A stretch of 63,538 bases of DNA from Phocaeicola plebeius (GCF_003437535.1 NZ_QSQT01000019.1:1-63538), one strand, 5' to 3'. Shown: positions 50,905 through 59,843, counted from the stretch's first letter. The notes: generated from the sequence alone by a model not told the origin. Made by a program: numbers and translations.

Positions 50905-52596
50905 TTATCGGTGAAAACGGGAATGAAAGTCTTCTCTCATTCCGGAAAGAGAATTGGTTATATCCACTTCCAACCGGGCAAGTTCTTCCCGTATCTTGTA
51001 CATTTCCTGAAAACCCTTATCTGACATTCCTTGGTCATTGGTTTCAAAGGAGAATATTACTCTGTCCGCACGTTCAAGACGCTTTCGCACAGCCTCATGG
51101 TCTGCTTCGTCGTATAATCCGTTTCGGATATGTTCCGGATTGACTTCGGGCAAATCGGACAAGGCATGATTCAGCGTGGCTTTACCGCTGATCTCCCAAT
51201 CGTCAAGGTTGTCCTTCTCTGGTTTTATCCGTTTGCCGAGTAGCTGGTCGTTCCAATCCTTATAACCCTCTGCGGCAGATTCATACAAGATGCATCCTGT
51301 AGCTTCCGGACCGGAAATGGAAGCATCAATCGCTTTTTCGATGGCTTCCAGATTGCTTCTCATTTTCTCTAATTCTTCCTCACTGGCAGAACCTTCGTCA
51401 CGAGCCATGTCGTACTCATCCATACAAACCATTCTCATTTCCTGTAGATAGCCGTCACCAATTCCCATGTCGTCACGCTCCCCATTCTTCAAATTTTGTT
51501 TTGCATCATTTATACCCAGAATGGCTGTAATCTTTTCAAAATTGAATGGTTCAAGTTCTATTTCATACTGTGAATAGTCTTCGCTGTTGTTCTGTACAAT
51601 CAGTCTGCCGGTTTGTGACAGACAGGTGGAGAAGTTCCAGCCTGCATGAGTGAGAGCAAAGTGGATAGCATAGACTTGTCCGGCACGGTCATGATCGAAG
51701 CAAAGATGATGTGAGGCATGGGGAGTTGCTTTTATCGCTCCTATGAATTGCTGCTGGCTCGGTGCCCCTCCGGTAGAGATGAATACCGCCTTTCGCAGAT
51801 CCTTGTTCTGTGCCTGATGAAGTTGGTAATATGCCATCGCATCATAAGCACTTTCGAACCAATAGATATGTTTGGCGGAGATGAGAGAAGTGCGGGCAGG
51901 GCTGGCAATCCACAGTCCCTCGCTTGAATTGCTCCCTGCGGCTTTGCCTTTGTAGCTGCCGCTCCCGTCCATACGGGCACGTCCTCGTTCTTCAAGTCCC
52001 ACAATCGCTCCGTCGCCTTTGGGCAGGGTTAGTGGAAAGGACAGGTTCGTGTAGGTCGCACCGTCCTCCCGATGTTTCGTAGCCAGATAAAAATGCCGAT
52101 GGAAGGCATATTGTGTATAAAGGTCGATACCTCGGCTTTTAAAATAAGGATAAAATTTTTTCTGCGTTTCCCGATTCTGCGGATTGAACTTATGAATGTC
52201 GTAATCCGCTATGTCAAATGGCTTTACATCTCGTTTAGGGTTCACTATTCGGGTTTTCCGTTCAGTGACAGGAATGTTCAGTAATCTGTTACAGACAAGA
52301 TTCACCAGTCTGTCCGGAGACATACCCGCATGGTACTCCGTGAAAAAGTGCGGATGCTCCTTGATGAAGGAAATGATGTTATAAACTTTCTGTTGTTGTG
52401 CGTGGAAACAGCATTTTCCTTGTTGTGTCACAATAAATTTGTCACCACGGATACGTCTGCCGTCGCTGTCCAAACGAACATACGAGGGATAGCGCAGACC
52501 GTCACGACGGTTCAGGTGATACCCTGCGTCAATCAATACGTCCTGGATGTTTAGTCGTTGCAGAAAGTCATCGTATGTAAGGTCTCCGTCTCTCAT
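50905..52596 (-). CDS. Toprim-containing primase-like protein
   Basis: The 563-residue protein has an N-terminal DnaG-like region (FLQRLNIQDVLIDAGY, then GDKFIVTQQGKCCFHAQQQK). A Toprim domain follows near residues 255-325: the acidic first motif YWFESAYDAMAYYQL, then FISTGGAPSQQQFIG and LCFDHDRAGQVYA (D-x-D). It would prime complementary-strand synthesis after transfer, or relate to topoisomerase-like control. No helicase domain is present. The C-terminus is helical and acidic. Confidence 0.78.
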   Translation of the reverse strand: MRDGDLTYDDFLQRLNIQDVLIDAGYHLNRRDGLRYPSYVRLDSDGRRIRGDKFIVTQQGKCCFHAQQQKVYNIISFIKEHPHFFTEYHAGMSPDRLVNLVCNRLLNIPVTERKTRIVNPKRDVKPFDIADYDIHKFNPQNRETQKKFYPYFKSRGIDLYTQYAFHRHFYLATKHREDGATYTNLSFPLTLPKGDGAIVGLEERGRARMDGSGSYKGKAAGSNSSEGLWIASPARTSLISAKHIYWFESAYDAMAYYQLHQAQNKDLRKAVFISTGGAPSQQQFIGAIKATPHASHHLCFDHDRAGQVYAIHFALTHAGWNFSTCLSQTGRLIVQNNSEDYSQYEIELEPFNFEKITAILGINDAKQNLKNGERDDMGIGDGYLQEMRMVCMDEYDMARDEGSASEEELEKMRSNLEAIEKAIDASISGPEATGCILYESAAEGYKDWNDQLLGKRIKPEKDNLDDWEISGKATLNHALSDLPEVNPEHIRNGLYDEADHEAVRKRLERADRVIFSFETNDQGMSDKGFQEMYKIREELARLEVDITNSLSGMREDFHSRFHR

Positions 52597-52600
52597 AGGT

Positions 52601-54169
52601 TTACCTCCCTCTTCTCATTTCATTAATATCTTGATTCATCTGTGCCTCGAAATTACGGATGGCCACATCTCTCGGTGTATCTACACCGGGCTTGAAGTAT
52701 GGATGTGGCGGTCCGCTGAAACGTTCGCCATAGAACTCCGGAGAGTGGTGGTGATGGAAGCCATGTGCGACTTCCGATGCCACCACAGCACCGGCGGTAA
52801 GGGCAGCGAATATCTTCACGCCAAGCCCCTTGTTCGCTTCAGGACGTGTCTTCATATCCACCTCGTTGAAAATCTTCGAAAAAAGTTTCATCCGGTGGTA
52901 ATCATCCACAGCAAGAAACTTGTCGTAGTCTTTCTGGCTGATTTCGTGGCTGATGACCTGTCCGTCAATAACAGCGGACATCTTGTATTTACCCTCCGTC
53001 TGTGCCGGTTGCACGGCAATGTCACTGACCTCTACTTCCCGGCCATGTTTCTCCTCACGATACCAGCCTTTGCTTTCGTTGAGTAGTTGCAGGTCACGAC
53101 CGTCCACGGCTGCACCGATACTGCCCTGTATGTATTCCTGCCGCATCGGAGTTTCTTGCTGCATGAATAATTCTTGTTCCTGCCGCTGCCGTTCTTCCAG
53201 TTCATGCCGCACTTCGGGATGCAGGCCGATACTGATGCGTTGTTCGCTGTTGAGCTGTTCCATCGTTACTTTATCGGCAAAGTCCGCTCCGATAATGCCG
53301 TTCAGCAGATCCAGCCGTTTCTCCACAGGTTGTTCCTCGATGGATGCGGTAGCCAGTTTTTTCACTTCTTCTTCCGTCAGGTCATAGACCATATCGGCAT
53401 TGACACTTTCCGATTGTACGGTCAGTGTCCTCCGTTCCATATCCACGATAAGACCGTGCGAAGTAAGGCACTCCGACCATTTCTCGTTGGAAAAATAGAC
53501 TGGTGAAGCAATCAACTCCTTGTATGCTTGTGCCGGTTCCTTGCTGCGCGGACGGCTGACAAGCGGTGTAATGACCTCCTGCAAGTTCTTCAATACATCT
53601 TGCTGTACAATGGGTTGCTCCTGTTGACCGCCTTTGTAGTAAAAGCCGTAGCCACCCGATTGCAGTTCGCCGGGCTTCATGCGCCCGTCTGGGCGTTCGG
53701 GTACGATGGATGGCCCCGGAAAGAAAAGCTGCCCACCAACTCTGCGTAGGTGGAAACCCCACTGTTCGCGTGGTGTCCAACCAAGGAATGGAGGGGGCAT
53801 ACCCAGTCGCCCCATGTGTCCGTACTCACCGATACCGATGCGGTAGCCATGTAGCCCCATCGCCACGCGACCGTTGGCATTGCGGGCATGGACGAAATTT
53901 TTCGGCATATAGAAATCTTTTCCTATGATACTCGTGAGTATGTTGTAGGCTTTCTTGTTGGCCGTATTCGTTCCCCAGTCCGTCAGAGCCAACATCTGTC
54001 GTTCTGTTATAGGATAGACCAATAACGGTGAATCATGCCCTTGCACAATCAGCCGGTAGCCGCCTCCGTCAAATGCGACATGGGCTTGAAGTCCGTTACG
54101 CATCAGTAGATTGCGCATTTCGGGTTGCAAGTCCATCTGCCGAGGATTAGTATTTGTTCGTATCGTCAT
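52601..54169 (-). CDS. Large conjugation-region protein, unknown
   Basis: The 522-residue soluble protein holds internal duplications: two copies of a DUF3945/DUF4099-like text (MRNLLMRNGLQAHVAFDGGG, then VYDLTEEEVKKLATASIEEQ). It has a Gly-rich segment with LGMPPPFLGWTPREQWGF and a His-rich stretch (AHGFHHHHSPEFYGERF) near residue 465. It lies 4 bp upstream of the primase-like gene. No enzyme recognised. Confidence 0.55.
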   Translation of the reverse strand: MTIRTNTNPRQMDLQPEMRNLLMRNGLQAHVAFDGGGYRLIVQGHDSPLLVYPITERQMLALTDWGTNTANKKAYNILTSIIGKDFYMPKNFVHARNANGRVAMGLHGYRIGIGEYGHMGRLGMPPPFLGWTPREQWGFHLRRVGGQLFFPGPSIVPERPDGRMKPGELQSGGYGFYYKGGQQEQPIVQQDVLKNLQEVITPLVSRPRSKEPAQAYKELIASPVYFSNEKWSECLTSHGLIVDMERRTLTVQSESVNADMVYDLTEEEVKKLATASIEEQPVEKRLDLLNGIIGADFADKVTMEQLNSEQRISIGLHPEVRHELEERQRQEQELFMQQETPMRQEYIQGSIGAAVDGRDLQLLNESKGWYREEKHGREVEVSDIAVQPAQTEGKYKMSAVIDGQVISHEISQKDYDKFLAVDDYHRMKLFSKIFNEVDMKTRPEANKGLGVKIFAALTAGAVVASEVAHGFHHHHSPEFYGERFSGPPHPYFKPGVDTPRDVAIRNFEAQMNQDINEMRRGR

Positions 54170-54194
54170 AGTCTGATGTTATGATGGTTACTTG

Positions 54195-54419
54195 TTATGC
54201 GTTGCCGTATTTCATAGCCGCTTCCAATTGTTCGTCTTTGAAACGGACAAACCCGGCGGCAGAATCTTCGCAGACCGTGAGTCCTTTTGCCTCACAGTAA
54301 TGGGCGTACTCCTCCTGCCACTCGGCAGAAAAATGGTTGATGTAATCGAGCCAGCCGTATTCGCCGCTCTGCATCTTCTCGACGAGAATCTCTTCGGGAT
54401 AATATATCTGTTGTGCCAT
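54195..54419 (-). CDS. Small acidic protein
   Basis: The 74-residue protein reads MAQQIYYPEEILVEKMQSGE, then YGWLDYINHFSAEWQEEYAH and YCEAKGLTVCEDSAAGFVRF. This composition is typical of small companion proteins in Bacteroidales conjugative elements. It is cotranscribed between the DUF4099 gene and the 522-residue gene. Function unknown. Confidence 0.62.
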   Translation of the reverse strand: MAQQIYYPEEILVEKMQSGEYGWLDYINHFSAEWQEEYAHYCEAKGLTVCEDSAAGFVRFKDEQLEAAMKYGNA

Positions 54420-54439
54420 ACGCTTATATTAAATAGGTT

Positions 54440-55198
54440 TTATTTGTGAATACCTGCCATTCGGTTACGCTCACCGCTTTTCTTCTGTTCGTTCCACAGT
54501 TCTTCGGTGTATTCCTCCTCTGGAACGTAGTCGAGATTGCCGTCATCATCCATCACCCAGCAACCGTAGCAACCGAAGGTGTACTTATCCCATTCACGCT
54601 TGGGTTGCTCTTTCCATTTCTGCGCGTCACCTGCGCAGAAACGGATGCCCGTCTTGTTGTGAAGGTCGATGCCTACCGTGACAGGTTCGCCATCCACTGC
54701 CACCGTCAGAGGCTCACCATGCTGCATTCCGTTTACTTCTACTGTACCTAAGTACATTACCTCTGCCAGCACTTTCAGGTTACGGGCGATGATGGGTGTC
54801 GGAACATACATCACCTGTTTTGTTTCCTCGTCGATTTGCACGAAAGCTTTACTGCGTCGTCCGTCCGCCATAGCCACGTCTGCAATGATGGATTTGCCGT
54901 CAAGCAACTGTTTTTGCTGCTCCTCGTTGTAGCATTCCAGTGGTGACGACTTCAGTGTGGGATAAAAAACCACATCCACCTCGCCGCTATCCATACGGAT
55001 AAAGGCAAACCGACTGCGACTCTCGATTACTTCGCCATTCTCGTTAGTGACACGCATGGGCAGTACCGGCGAGTAGCCGCCTTTCCCGATTTCTTTCAGG
55101 ATACACAGGGGCAAATCTTCAATCATTTCTTGGGTAAGTCCAAAGCGGGCCAATGTCGGATAAGGCAGTTCGTTGAACTCAAATTGTTCTTTTTTCAT
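54440..55198 (-). CDS. DUF4099 domain protein
   Basis: The 252-residue protein has the DUF4099 core: FEFNELPYPTLARFGLTQEM, then IEDLPLCILKEIGKGGYSPV, and DGKSIIADVAMADGRRSKAF, then VQIDEETKQVMYVPTPIIAR. In conjugative transposons this domain often sits in topoisomerase-linked or relaxosome proteins. It is the first gene of the long minus-strand operon, 31 bp after the promoter at 55230-55237. Confidence 0.78.
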   Translation of the reverse strand: MKKEQFEFNELPYPTLARFGLTQEMIEDLPLCILKEIGKGGYSPVLPMRVTNENGEVIESRSRFAFIRMDSGEVDVVFYPTLKSSPLECYNEEQQKQLLDGKSIIADVAMADGRRSKAFVQIDEETKQVMYVPTPIIARNLKVLAEVMYLGTVEVNGMQHGEPLTVAVDGEPVTVGIDLHNKTGIRFCAGDAQKWKEQPKREWDKYTFGCYGCWVMDDDGNLDYVPEEEYTEELWNEQKKSGERNRMAGIHK

Positions 55199-55227
55199 AT
55201 TCTGAACGATGTTATAAAATTATACTC

Positions 55228-55415
55228 AGCAAATATAGAGTGATTTCTTATCTGATGACTAAAACATTTCTTTATAAGTGATTATAAAGTGGTATTTTTA
55301 ATGTTTTGAATATGATTTTTCGCAAATAATCATATTCAAAATTGATTAAATAGTTATATTTGGAGAGAAAACAGTCGGCAATGGACAGACCATAAGAAGA
55401 GCGTGCTAACTTTGC
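55228..55415. promoter_or_regulatory. Divergent promoter region with a large palindrome
   Basis: On the minus strand TATATTTGC (55229-55237) is the operon promoter. On the plus strand TAACTTTGC (55407-55415) lies only 5 bp before the ATG at 55420, so that message may be leaderless. Between them, TTTTGAATATGATT (55304-55317) pairs with AATCATATTCAAAA (55328-55341). Two direct TATAAGTG/TATAAAGTG half-sites lie at about 55272-55291. Confidence 0.65.
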
Positions 55416-55419
55416 TGCC

Positions 55420-56079
55420 ATGAGAAAGATTTTATTATTGATGATGACGGGTGTCTCATTATGTATCACGCCAGCCAAAGCACAATTCAATACCGTTGCC
55501 GTTACCCCAACACGCTACAAGATGGAGGTATTGGATATGGGGTTAGACCAAGCGGAACCGGCATCCGAAAGCGAGATTTCCGTACAGGAAGTTTCAACAG
55601 GTATCCCGGTATCCGCAGATATGGATAAGAAAAAGTGGATGGATCGTTACTTGAGTGTAAGTTACCCGTTACGTTATATCAAGGTCACTTCGCCTTATGG
55701 CTACCGTAAGGACCCGTTTACGGGAAAGAGTAAATTTCATGGCGGACTGGACTTGCGCGCACGTGGCGACAAGGTGATGGCCATGATGGAGGGTGTGGTC
55801 GTGAAGGTCGGACAGGACAAGACTTCCGGCAAGTATGTAACCTTGCGGCATGGTAGGTACACCGTCAGTTATTGTCATCTCTCTAAAATTCTTATCGTCA
55901 AAGGGGCAATAGTTCATCCTCGTGATGTGGTTGGCATTACCGGCTCCACAGGACGCAGCACCGGCGAACACCTGCATATCACCTGCAAACTCAATGGCAG
56001 GAGTATCAGCCCCTCGCTTATACTCGATTATATCCAATCCATCCGGCAGGAGTGTATATCAGCATTGGCAGGTTTGTAA
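55420..56079 (+). CDS. M23 family peptidase, exported
   Basis: The 219-residue protein has a signal peptide (RKILLLMMTGVSLCITPAKA) and a complete M23 domain: FHGGLDLRARGDKVMAM, then VSYCHLSKILIVKGAIVHPR and closing GEHLHITCKLNG. Both H-x-x-D-type and H-x-H zinc motifs are intact, unlike the protein at 47518. It should cut cross-links in peptidoglycan to let the transfer channel pass. It is transcribed away from the long operon. Confidence 0.85.
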   Translation: MRKILLLMMTGVSLCITPAKAQFNTVAVTPTRYKMEVLDMGLDQAEPASESEISVQEVSTGIPVSADMDKKKWMDRYLSVSYPLRYIKVTSPYGYRKDPFTGKSKFHGGLDLRARGDKVMAMMEGVVVKVGQDKTSGKYVTLRHGRYTVSYCHLSKILIVKGAIVHPRDVVGITGSTGRSTGEHLHITCKLNGRSISPSLILDYIQSIRQECISALAGL

Positions 56080-56111
56080 AAGAGAAGTGAAAAGGGCTGA
56101 AAACGTTCCGG

Positions 56112-56948
56112 TTACTTTGTCATCCGTTCAATAATATGGGCAATATGGTTGCCCCAGACGTGTATTTGTACAAGGAGCATCGAAGGCATGGAGAGCGTCT
56201 TGCCATAGAAGATAGCCGCCACTACTTTGCCACCGCACCGTTCTATCTCTTCCTTGTAATCCACCACGCTTTGCCCGGTTGTCAGCACATCATCTATGAT
56301 GATAATCTCTTTCCCTTTGATTTTTCCGGTAATGAGGTAGTTTCGTTCGAGGATACGCTTCTCTCCACCTTTGGCCTCATGCAGGCTTTCTCGTGCATCG
56401 CAAATATCAACGTCGTACAGTCCTGAAGTTAAATCCTGTCGGTGCTTTCCGATGTACCAGTCGAGCCGTTTGAACCGTTGACCGTATTTTATCCAGTTGC
56501 TACACGGCATGAACATTATATGGTAAGGTCTCTTTTTCAGTTGCAAGGCATTCATACACGTTTTAAAGAACTCGATTCCGTGTATATCTCCTTGTTTGAA
56601 CTGGTAGATGGAATGGCAGAAAGCCCTCTGTTCATCATTGAGCAGCGCATTGTATCGTGACGGATAGTAATATCCGTAAAAGGAGATTCGGATGCCTCGT
56701 AACTTGAACGGCTTATGGGGAGAATGGCCATCAAACCGTTCGGGATGCAAGAGACAGAACATACGGCAGGCTTCCCGATGACCGGCCATTACCGCCAGAC
56801 GACAGTAACGTTCACGTTCCTCGCTCTTTTCGGTCAACCGTGCGGCGGCGAATGCCGCTTCTCCTGCTTTTCGTCGCCAGTAGCCGATAATATACCACAA
56901 TGCCCCAATTGTGAAAAGCAGGAGTATGAACAATAGTCTTGCATTCAT
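56112..56948 (-). CDS. Membrane-anchored phosphoribosyltransferase-like protein
   Basis: The 278-residue protein starts with a membrane helix (ARLLFILLLFTIGALWYIIG). A helical Arg-rich segment and a type I phosphoribosyltransferase domain follow, with the PRPP loop KEIIIIDDVLTTGQSVVDYK near residue 215 (two acidic residues then TTG). Most members act on soluble bases; a membrane anchor is unusual. It faces the M23 gene and has its own promoter. A second PRTase lies at 57945. Confidence 0.75.
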   Translation of the reverse strand: MNARLLFILLLFTIGALWYIIGYWRRKAGEAAFAAARLTEKSEERERYCRLAVMAGHREACRMFCLLHPERFDGHSPHKPFKLRGIRISFYGYYYPSRYNALLNDEQRAFCHSIYQFKQGDIHGIEFFKTCMNALQLKKRPYHIMFMPCSNWIKYGQRFKRLDWYIGKHRQDLTSGLYDVDICDARESLHEAKGGEKRILERNYLITGKIKGKEIIIIDDVLTTGQSVVDYKEEIERCGGKVVAAIFYGKTLSMPSMLLVQIHVWGNHIAHIIERMTK

Positions 56949-57076
56949 CGTATTTTTATTTGAATGAAGCAGCCCGTTTCAATCTGGTTATTTACAACAT
57001 TACGGTGTATTTCGACATAATCGGATATGGGGGTTATGGCTTCATTACTTATATCAAATTCGTTTTCACTCACTTG

Positions 57077-57084
57077 CAAAGTTA
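57077..57084 (-). promoter_or_regulatory. -7 box of the membrane-anchored PRTase gene
   Basis: TAACTTTG followed by C on the minus strand, about 130 bp upstream of the start codon at 56948. Confidence 0.45.
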
Positions 57085-57189
57085 GCAAAATCGTGGCACT
57101 AATCTAAAATAGCACCGATAATTTATAAGCCATATCACTTTTATATCATAAAGTCTTACCCATACAATTTCCTCTTTTAATTGTACATG

Positions 57190-57944
57190 CTCAACTTTTA
57201 TAGAAGATGTTCGCCCTGACCGGTACACGGCAAATGGCATACAAGTCTGCTATATGCTGTGTACCAGTCTTTGGGATAAAGCAAGGACGATGGCACATTT
57301 GCCACAAGTGTCAATCAAGCCAATCTGTTGTCCTTGCAGCGACCTCTGCTATCTGTTCTTTTGTAACCGGCAATGCCGTCTGTTTGTTTTTATAGCTTCG
57401 CCCCACACCATCAGCGGAGCGTCACAGGACTTGTCCGCAAGAGACATTCACTCACCTTATGGCAGCAGAGCTGCTATGGGGTGAGTGAAAGACTCTTTAC
57501 GGAAGCCAAACATGAAAAGACCGTACACCTCGGTCACAAACTGCCAAGGCTTACGCTTCGCCAGATTTGAGACTAAGTTGTATGGTCACTTCATCGGGAA
57601 GTTTGGACCGGCAAGCCACAGACGTTCCACTGCCCACCCATTCCTTTTATAAATCTTGCACCTATTCTACATGTCTATATGACAACCGCCTGTAGTAAGA
57701 AAGCATATTCTGTTTGTTGGTTAGCTCTGCTGTAGTCATATTTTCCGCAAAGTAAGCCGCCTTTTACCAAACATCAAATCGCCACTATCGCTGGAACGAA
57801 AAATCTTCCTCTGACACGTCAGAGCGTATTTCTTGTCGCCGTTTTGTCTTATCGGTATTCTTGGGCGGCAGTTGATGGCAGAAAATATCCCTCAGCAGGC
57901 TGAACAGCCTTCAAAAAGAGGGAAAAAGAAAAATTATCAGAGTT
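57190..57944 (+). promoter_or_regulatory. Leader 12 of the repeated leader family (long form)
   Basis: A 755-bp gene-free leader. A CCTTTTATAA box is at about 57651 and TTTTTATAGC at about 57387. A 43-nt hairpin at 57447-57489 pairs TTCACTCACC with GGTGAGTGAA, with an inner GCAGC/GCTGC stem. CCGCAAAGTAA is at 57746-57756. AATCTTCCTCTGACACGTCAG (a perfect CTGAC/GTCAG stem) comes next, then GGCAGAAAATATCCC. The hairpin AGGC (57897-57900) / GCCT (57907-57910) is followed by AAAGAGGGAAAAAG. Confidence 0.75.
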
Positions 57945-58511
57945 ATGGCAAAGACGATAGACATAGAACTTCAAAAACAGTTGGACAAGCCACAGGCATG
58001 GTTCTGCAAGTATTTTCCTGCACGCATACGCAATGTGAGTGAGCGTGAGATAGCAGACCGCAAGTTAGTCTTTGATTTCAAGGATGGACGGGCATACGAA
58101 GAGGTTGCTCAACGCACGGCAGCCAACATGACCGAACGTTATGGAACATCATGTACTAACATTGTATTTTCTCCCGTACCGGCATCCACCGATAAGAAGA
58201 ACGAGATACGTTACAAAGCATTCTGCCAAAGAGTATGCGAACTGACGGGAGCTATCAATGGTTATGACCATGTATCAGTGAGTGGTGAGAGGCTAACCAT
58301 TCACGAAAACCGTAAGGCAGAGAAAGAAATCCGTAAGGTAAACGTCATTGAGTTTGATTCGGCTTTTTTCAACGGCAGGTCTGTGGTAGTCTTTGATGAT
58401 GTGATAACCAAAGGGCTGAGTTATGCTACCTATGCCAATCAGCTTGAAAGCCTTGGTGCTAATGTACTCGGAAGTATATTCCTCGCAAGAACCCATTACA
58501 AAGTGAAATAA
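57945..58511 (+). CDS. Phosphoribosyltransferase-like protein
   Basis: The 188-residue protein has the PRTase PRPP loop SVVVFDDVITKGLSYATYAN near residue 150 and the earlier strand CTNIVFSPVPAST. It lacks a membrane segment. Its stop is separated by 1 bp from the next gene (SLOG), so the two are certainly cotranscribed and probably coupled. The ribose-phosphate substrate may be a nucleobase or a modified nucleotide; unknown. Confidence 0.8.
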   Translation: MAKTIDIELQKQLDKPQAWFCKYFPARIRNVSEREIADRKLVFDFKDGRAYEEVAQRTAANMTERYGTSCTNIVFSPVPASTDKKNEIRYKAFCQRVCELTGAINGYDHVSVSGERLTIHENRKAEKEIRKVNVIEFDSAFFNGRSVVVFDDVITKGLSYATYANQLESLGANVLGSIFLARTHYKVK

Positions 58512-58512
58512 T

Positions 58513-59016
58513 ATGACCCAGACAAAGTATGATAAGGCAGTGTCCGTTTGCTTCAGTGGACACCGCAATATTCCATTCCTATACAGGAAGCAACTGAAGC
58601 TGCAATTAAAGACAGCGATAACCAAGGCATACGCTGGAGGTTATCGTCATTTTTACTGTGGTTGTGCCATGGGGTTTGATATGCTGGCGGCAGAAGTTGC
58701 TCTTGCGTTGCAGTCCGAATTGTCAGGTCTGCAAGTTATTGCCGTAGTACCGTATCGCGGACAATCCGAGCGGTGGAACGATGCGATGAAAGCCCGGTAT
58801 GATACTATTCTCTGTAACTCGGATGATGTTATCATCCTGAGCGAACACTACTACCATGGCTGTTTGCTTCGACGCAACGACTATATGGTTTTTCACAGTT
58901 CGTCTCTTATTGCCTGGTATGACGGCAACCCCAAGGGTGGTACGTTTTATACTTATCGTAAGGCTACAGCGAATGGACTAAAAGTTCTAAATCTCTATGG
59001 CAGCTCAATCGTATAA
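58513..59016 (+). CDS. SLOG (DUF1273/YpsA-like) protein
   Basis: The 167-residue protein has the YpsA-type SLOG Rossmann fold: SVCFSGHRNIPF near residue 10, HFYCGCAMGFDMLAAEVALA near 50-70, then VVPYRGQSERWN and the second nucleotide contact LLRRNDYMVFHSSSLIAWYD. SLOG domains bind nucleotides or nucleotide-derived signals and recur in conflict systems. Pairing with a PRTase gene 1 bp upstream suggests that one makes or consumes a nucleotide the other senses. Confidence 0.85.
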   Translation: MTQTKYDKAVSVCFSGHRNIPFLYRKQLKLQLKTAITKAYAGGYRHFYCGCAMGFDMLAAEVALALQSELSGLQVIAVVPYRGQSERWNDAMKARYDTILCNSDDVIILSEHYYHGCLLRRNDYMVFHSSSLIAWYDGNPKGGTFYTYRKATANGLKVLNLYGSSIV

Positions 59017-59357
59017 CAGCCATCTTGTTTTCGCATATTCCGAGCCGTAGCGGTGACTCCTTTGCCATTCATGTAAAGGCTGTTTTGTCAGCCATAGCGT
59101 GATATGGCAAAGTACGCTATTAGTTCTGATGTATTGCCCGGCTTTACCTATGTGCCGGTTTAGTTGGTGTTGCTGTATTTTTATATCTTCGGAGGCTCCA
59201 TCCTCCTTATATCTTTCTCTACCTTTTTTAGTATTCGGCTTAAAAAGTAATATACTTGCCTTACTTTTCGCCTATTTAGCATGTTTAAGGCACGTCTTTT
59301 TATAAATAAGTGCAGCAATTGGTTGCTGCACTTTTGCTATAATATCTATTTGTCATA
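59017..59357. other. Gene-free spacer
   Basis: No credible gene. It has pyrimidine-rich tracts like the 5' parts of leaders (CCTTATATC, CCTTTTTTAG at about 59201-59230). It ends with a strong hairpin, AAGTGCAGCAA (59308-59318) with TTGCTGCACTTT (59323-59334), which serves the convergent genes as a terminator. It may be a decayed leader. Confidence 0.5.
59308..59335. terminator. Terminator between convergent genes
   Basis: AAGTGCAGCAA pairs with TTGCTGCACTT, followed by TTTT. Confidence 0.8.
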
Positions 59358-59843
59358 TTAGACCTTCCCGTACACCGTCCTCATTTTTCCGTCCACCAGC
59401 ACCTTATTTGACCGCACAATCCAAGCTCTGCCGTCATTCAATCCGCATTCCAATGCCTTTTCGCCGCCGCCGATTAGTACCGGAACGGTTGTCACTGTGA
59501 TTTCGTCCGCCAGCCCGTTATCCAAGAGTAAAGCCCCGATTTCCTCACCGTAAGCCACCACCATACCGTCGCCGTCTTCCTTCATCTGTCTCAGTTCTGC
59601 CACTGCATCTCCTTGGATGAACTTCACTCGTTCATTCTCCGTCAGGTCGATGCCGCCGTTCGTCACAACCAAAGTCTCTTTCGCCGTAATCGGCCAACCC
59701 AAATGGTTCATATAAATACGCAGGTAAGTTTCTTCGTCAATCAGCACACAACTGGAGGCATCCACAGCCGCATCAAAATGCTTGTCCGAAGGAGCCGGAC
59801 AACCGTCGATGGACTGATACACGTGCAAGGAAATCTGTTTCAT
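59358..59843 (-). CDS. RibD C-terminal/dihydrofolate reductase-like protein
   Basis: The protein is 161 residues from the Met that begins KQISLHVYQSIDG; upstream codons look untranslated. The reductase fold is visible in SIDGCPAPSDKHFDAAVDAS, then TLVVTNGGIDLTENERVKFI and VVAYGEEIGALLLDNGLADE, then ITVTTVPVLIGGGEKAL. Family members reduce pterin- or riboflavin-type substrates with NADPH; some act on antibiotics. It is shorter than true RibD (no deaminase part). Cargo with an unknown substrate. Confidence 0.75.
   Translation of the reverse strand: MKQISLHVYQSIDGCPAPSDKHFDAAVDASSCVLIDEETYLRIYMNHLGWPITAKETLVVTNGGIDLTENERVKFIQGDAVAELRQMKEDGDGMVVAYGEEIGALLLDNGLADEITVTTVPVLIGGGEKALECGLNDGRAWIVRSNKVLVDGKMRTVYGKV

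Noticed and set aside
57207..57570. Three overlapping plus-strand frames upstream of the PRTase-SLOG pair
   Set aside because: Cys- and Trp-rich random-looking text with no family, inside a leader; different frames overlap each other.
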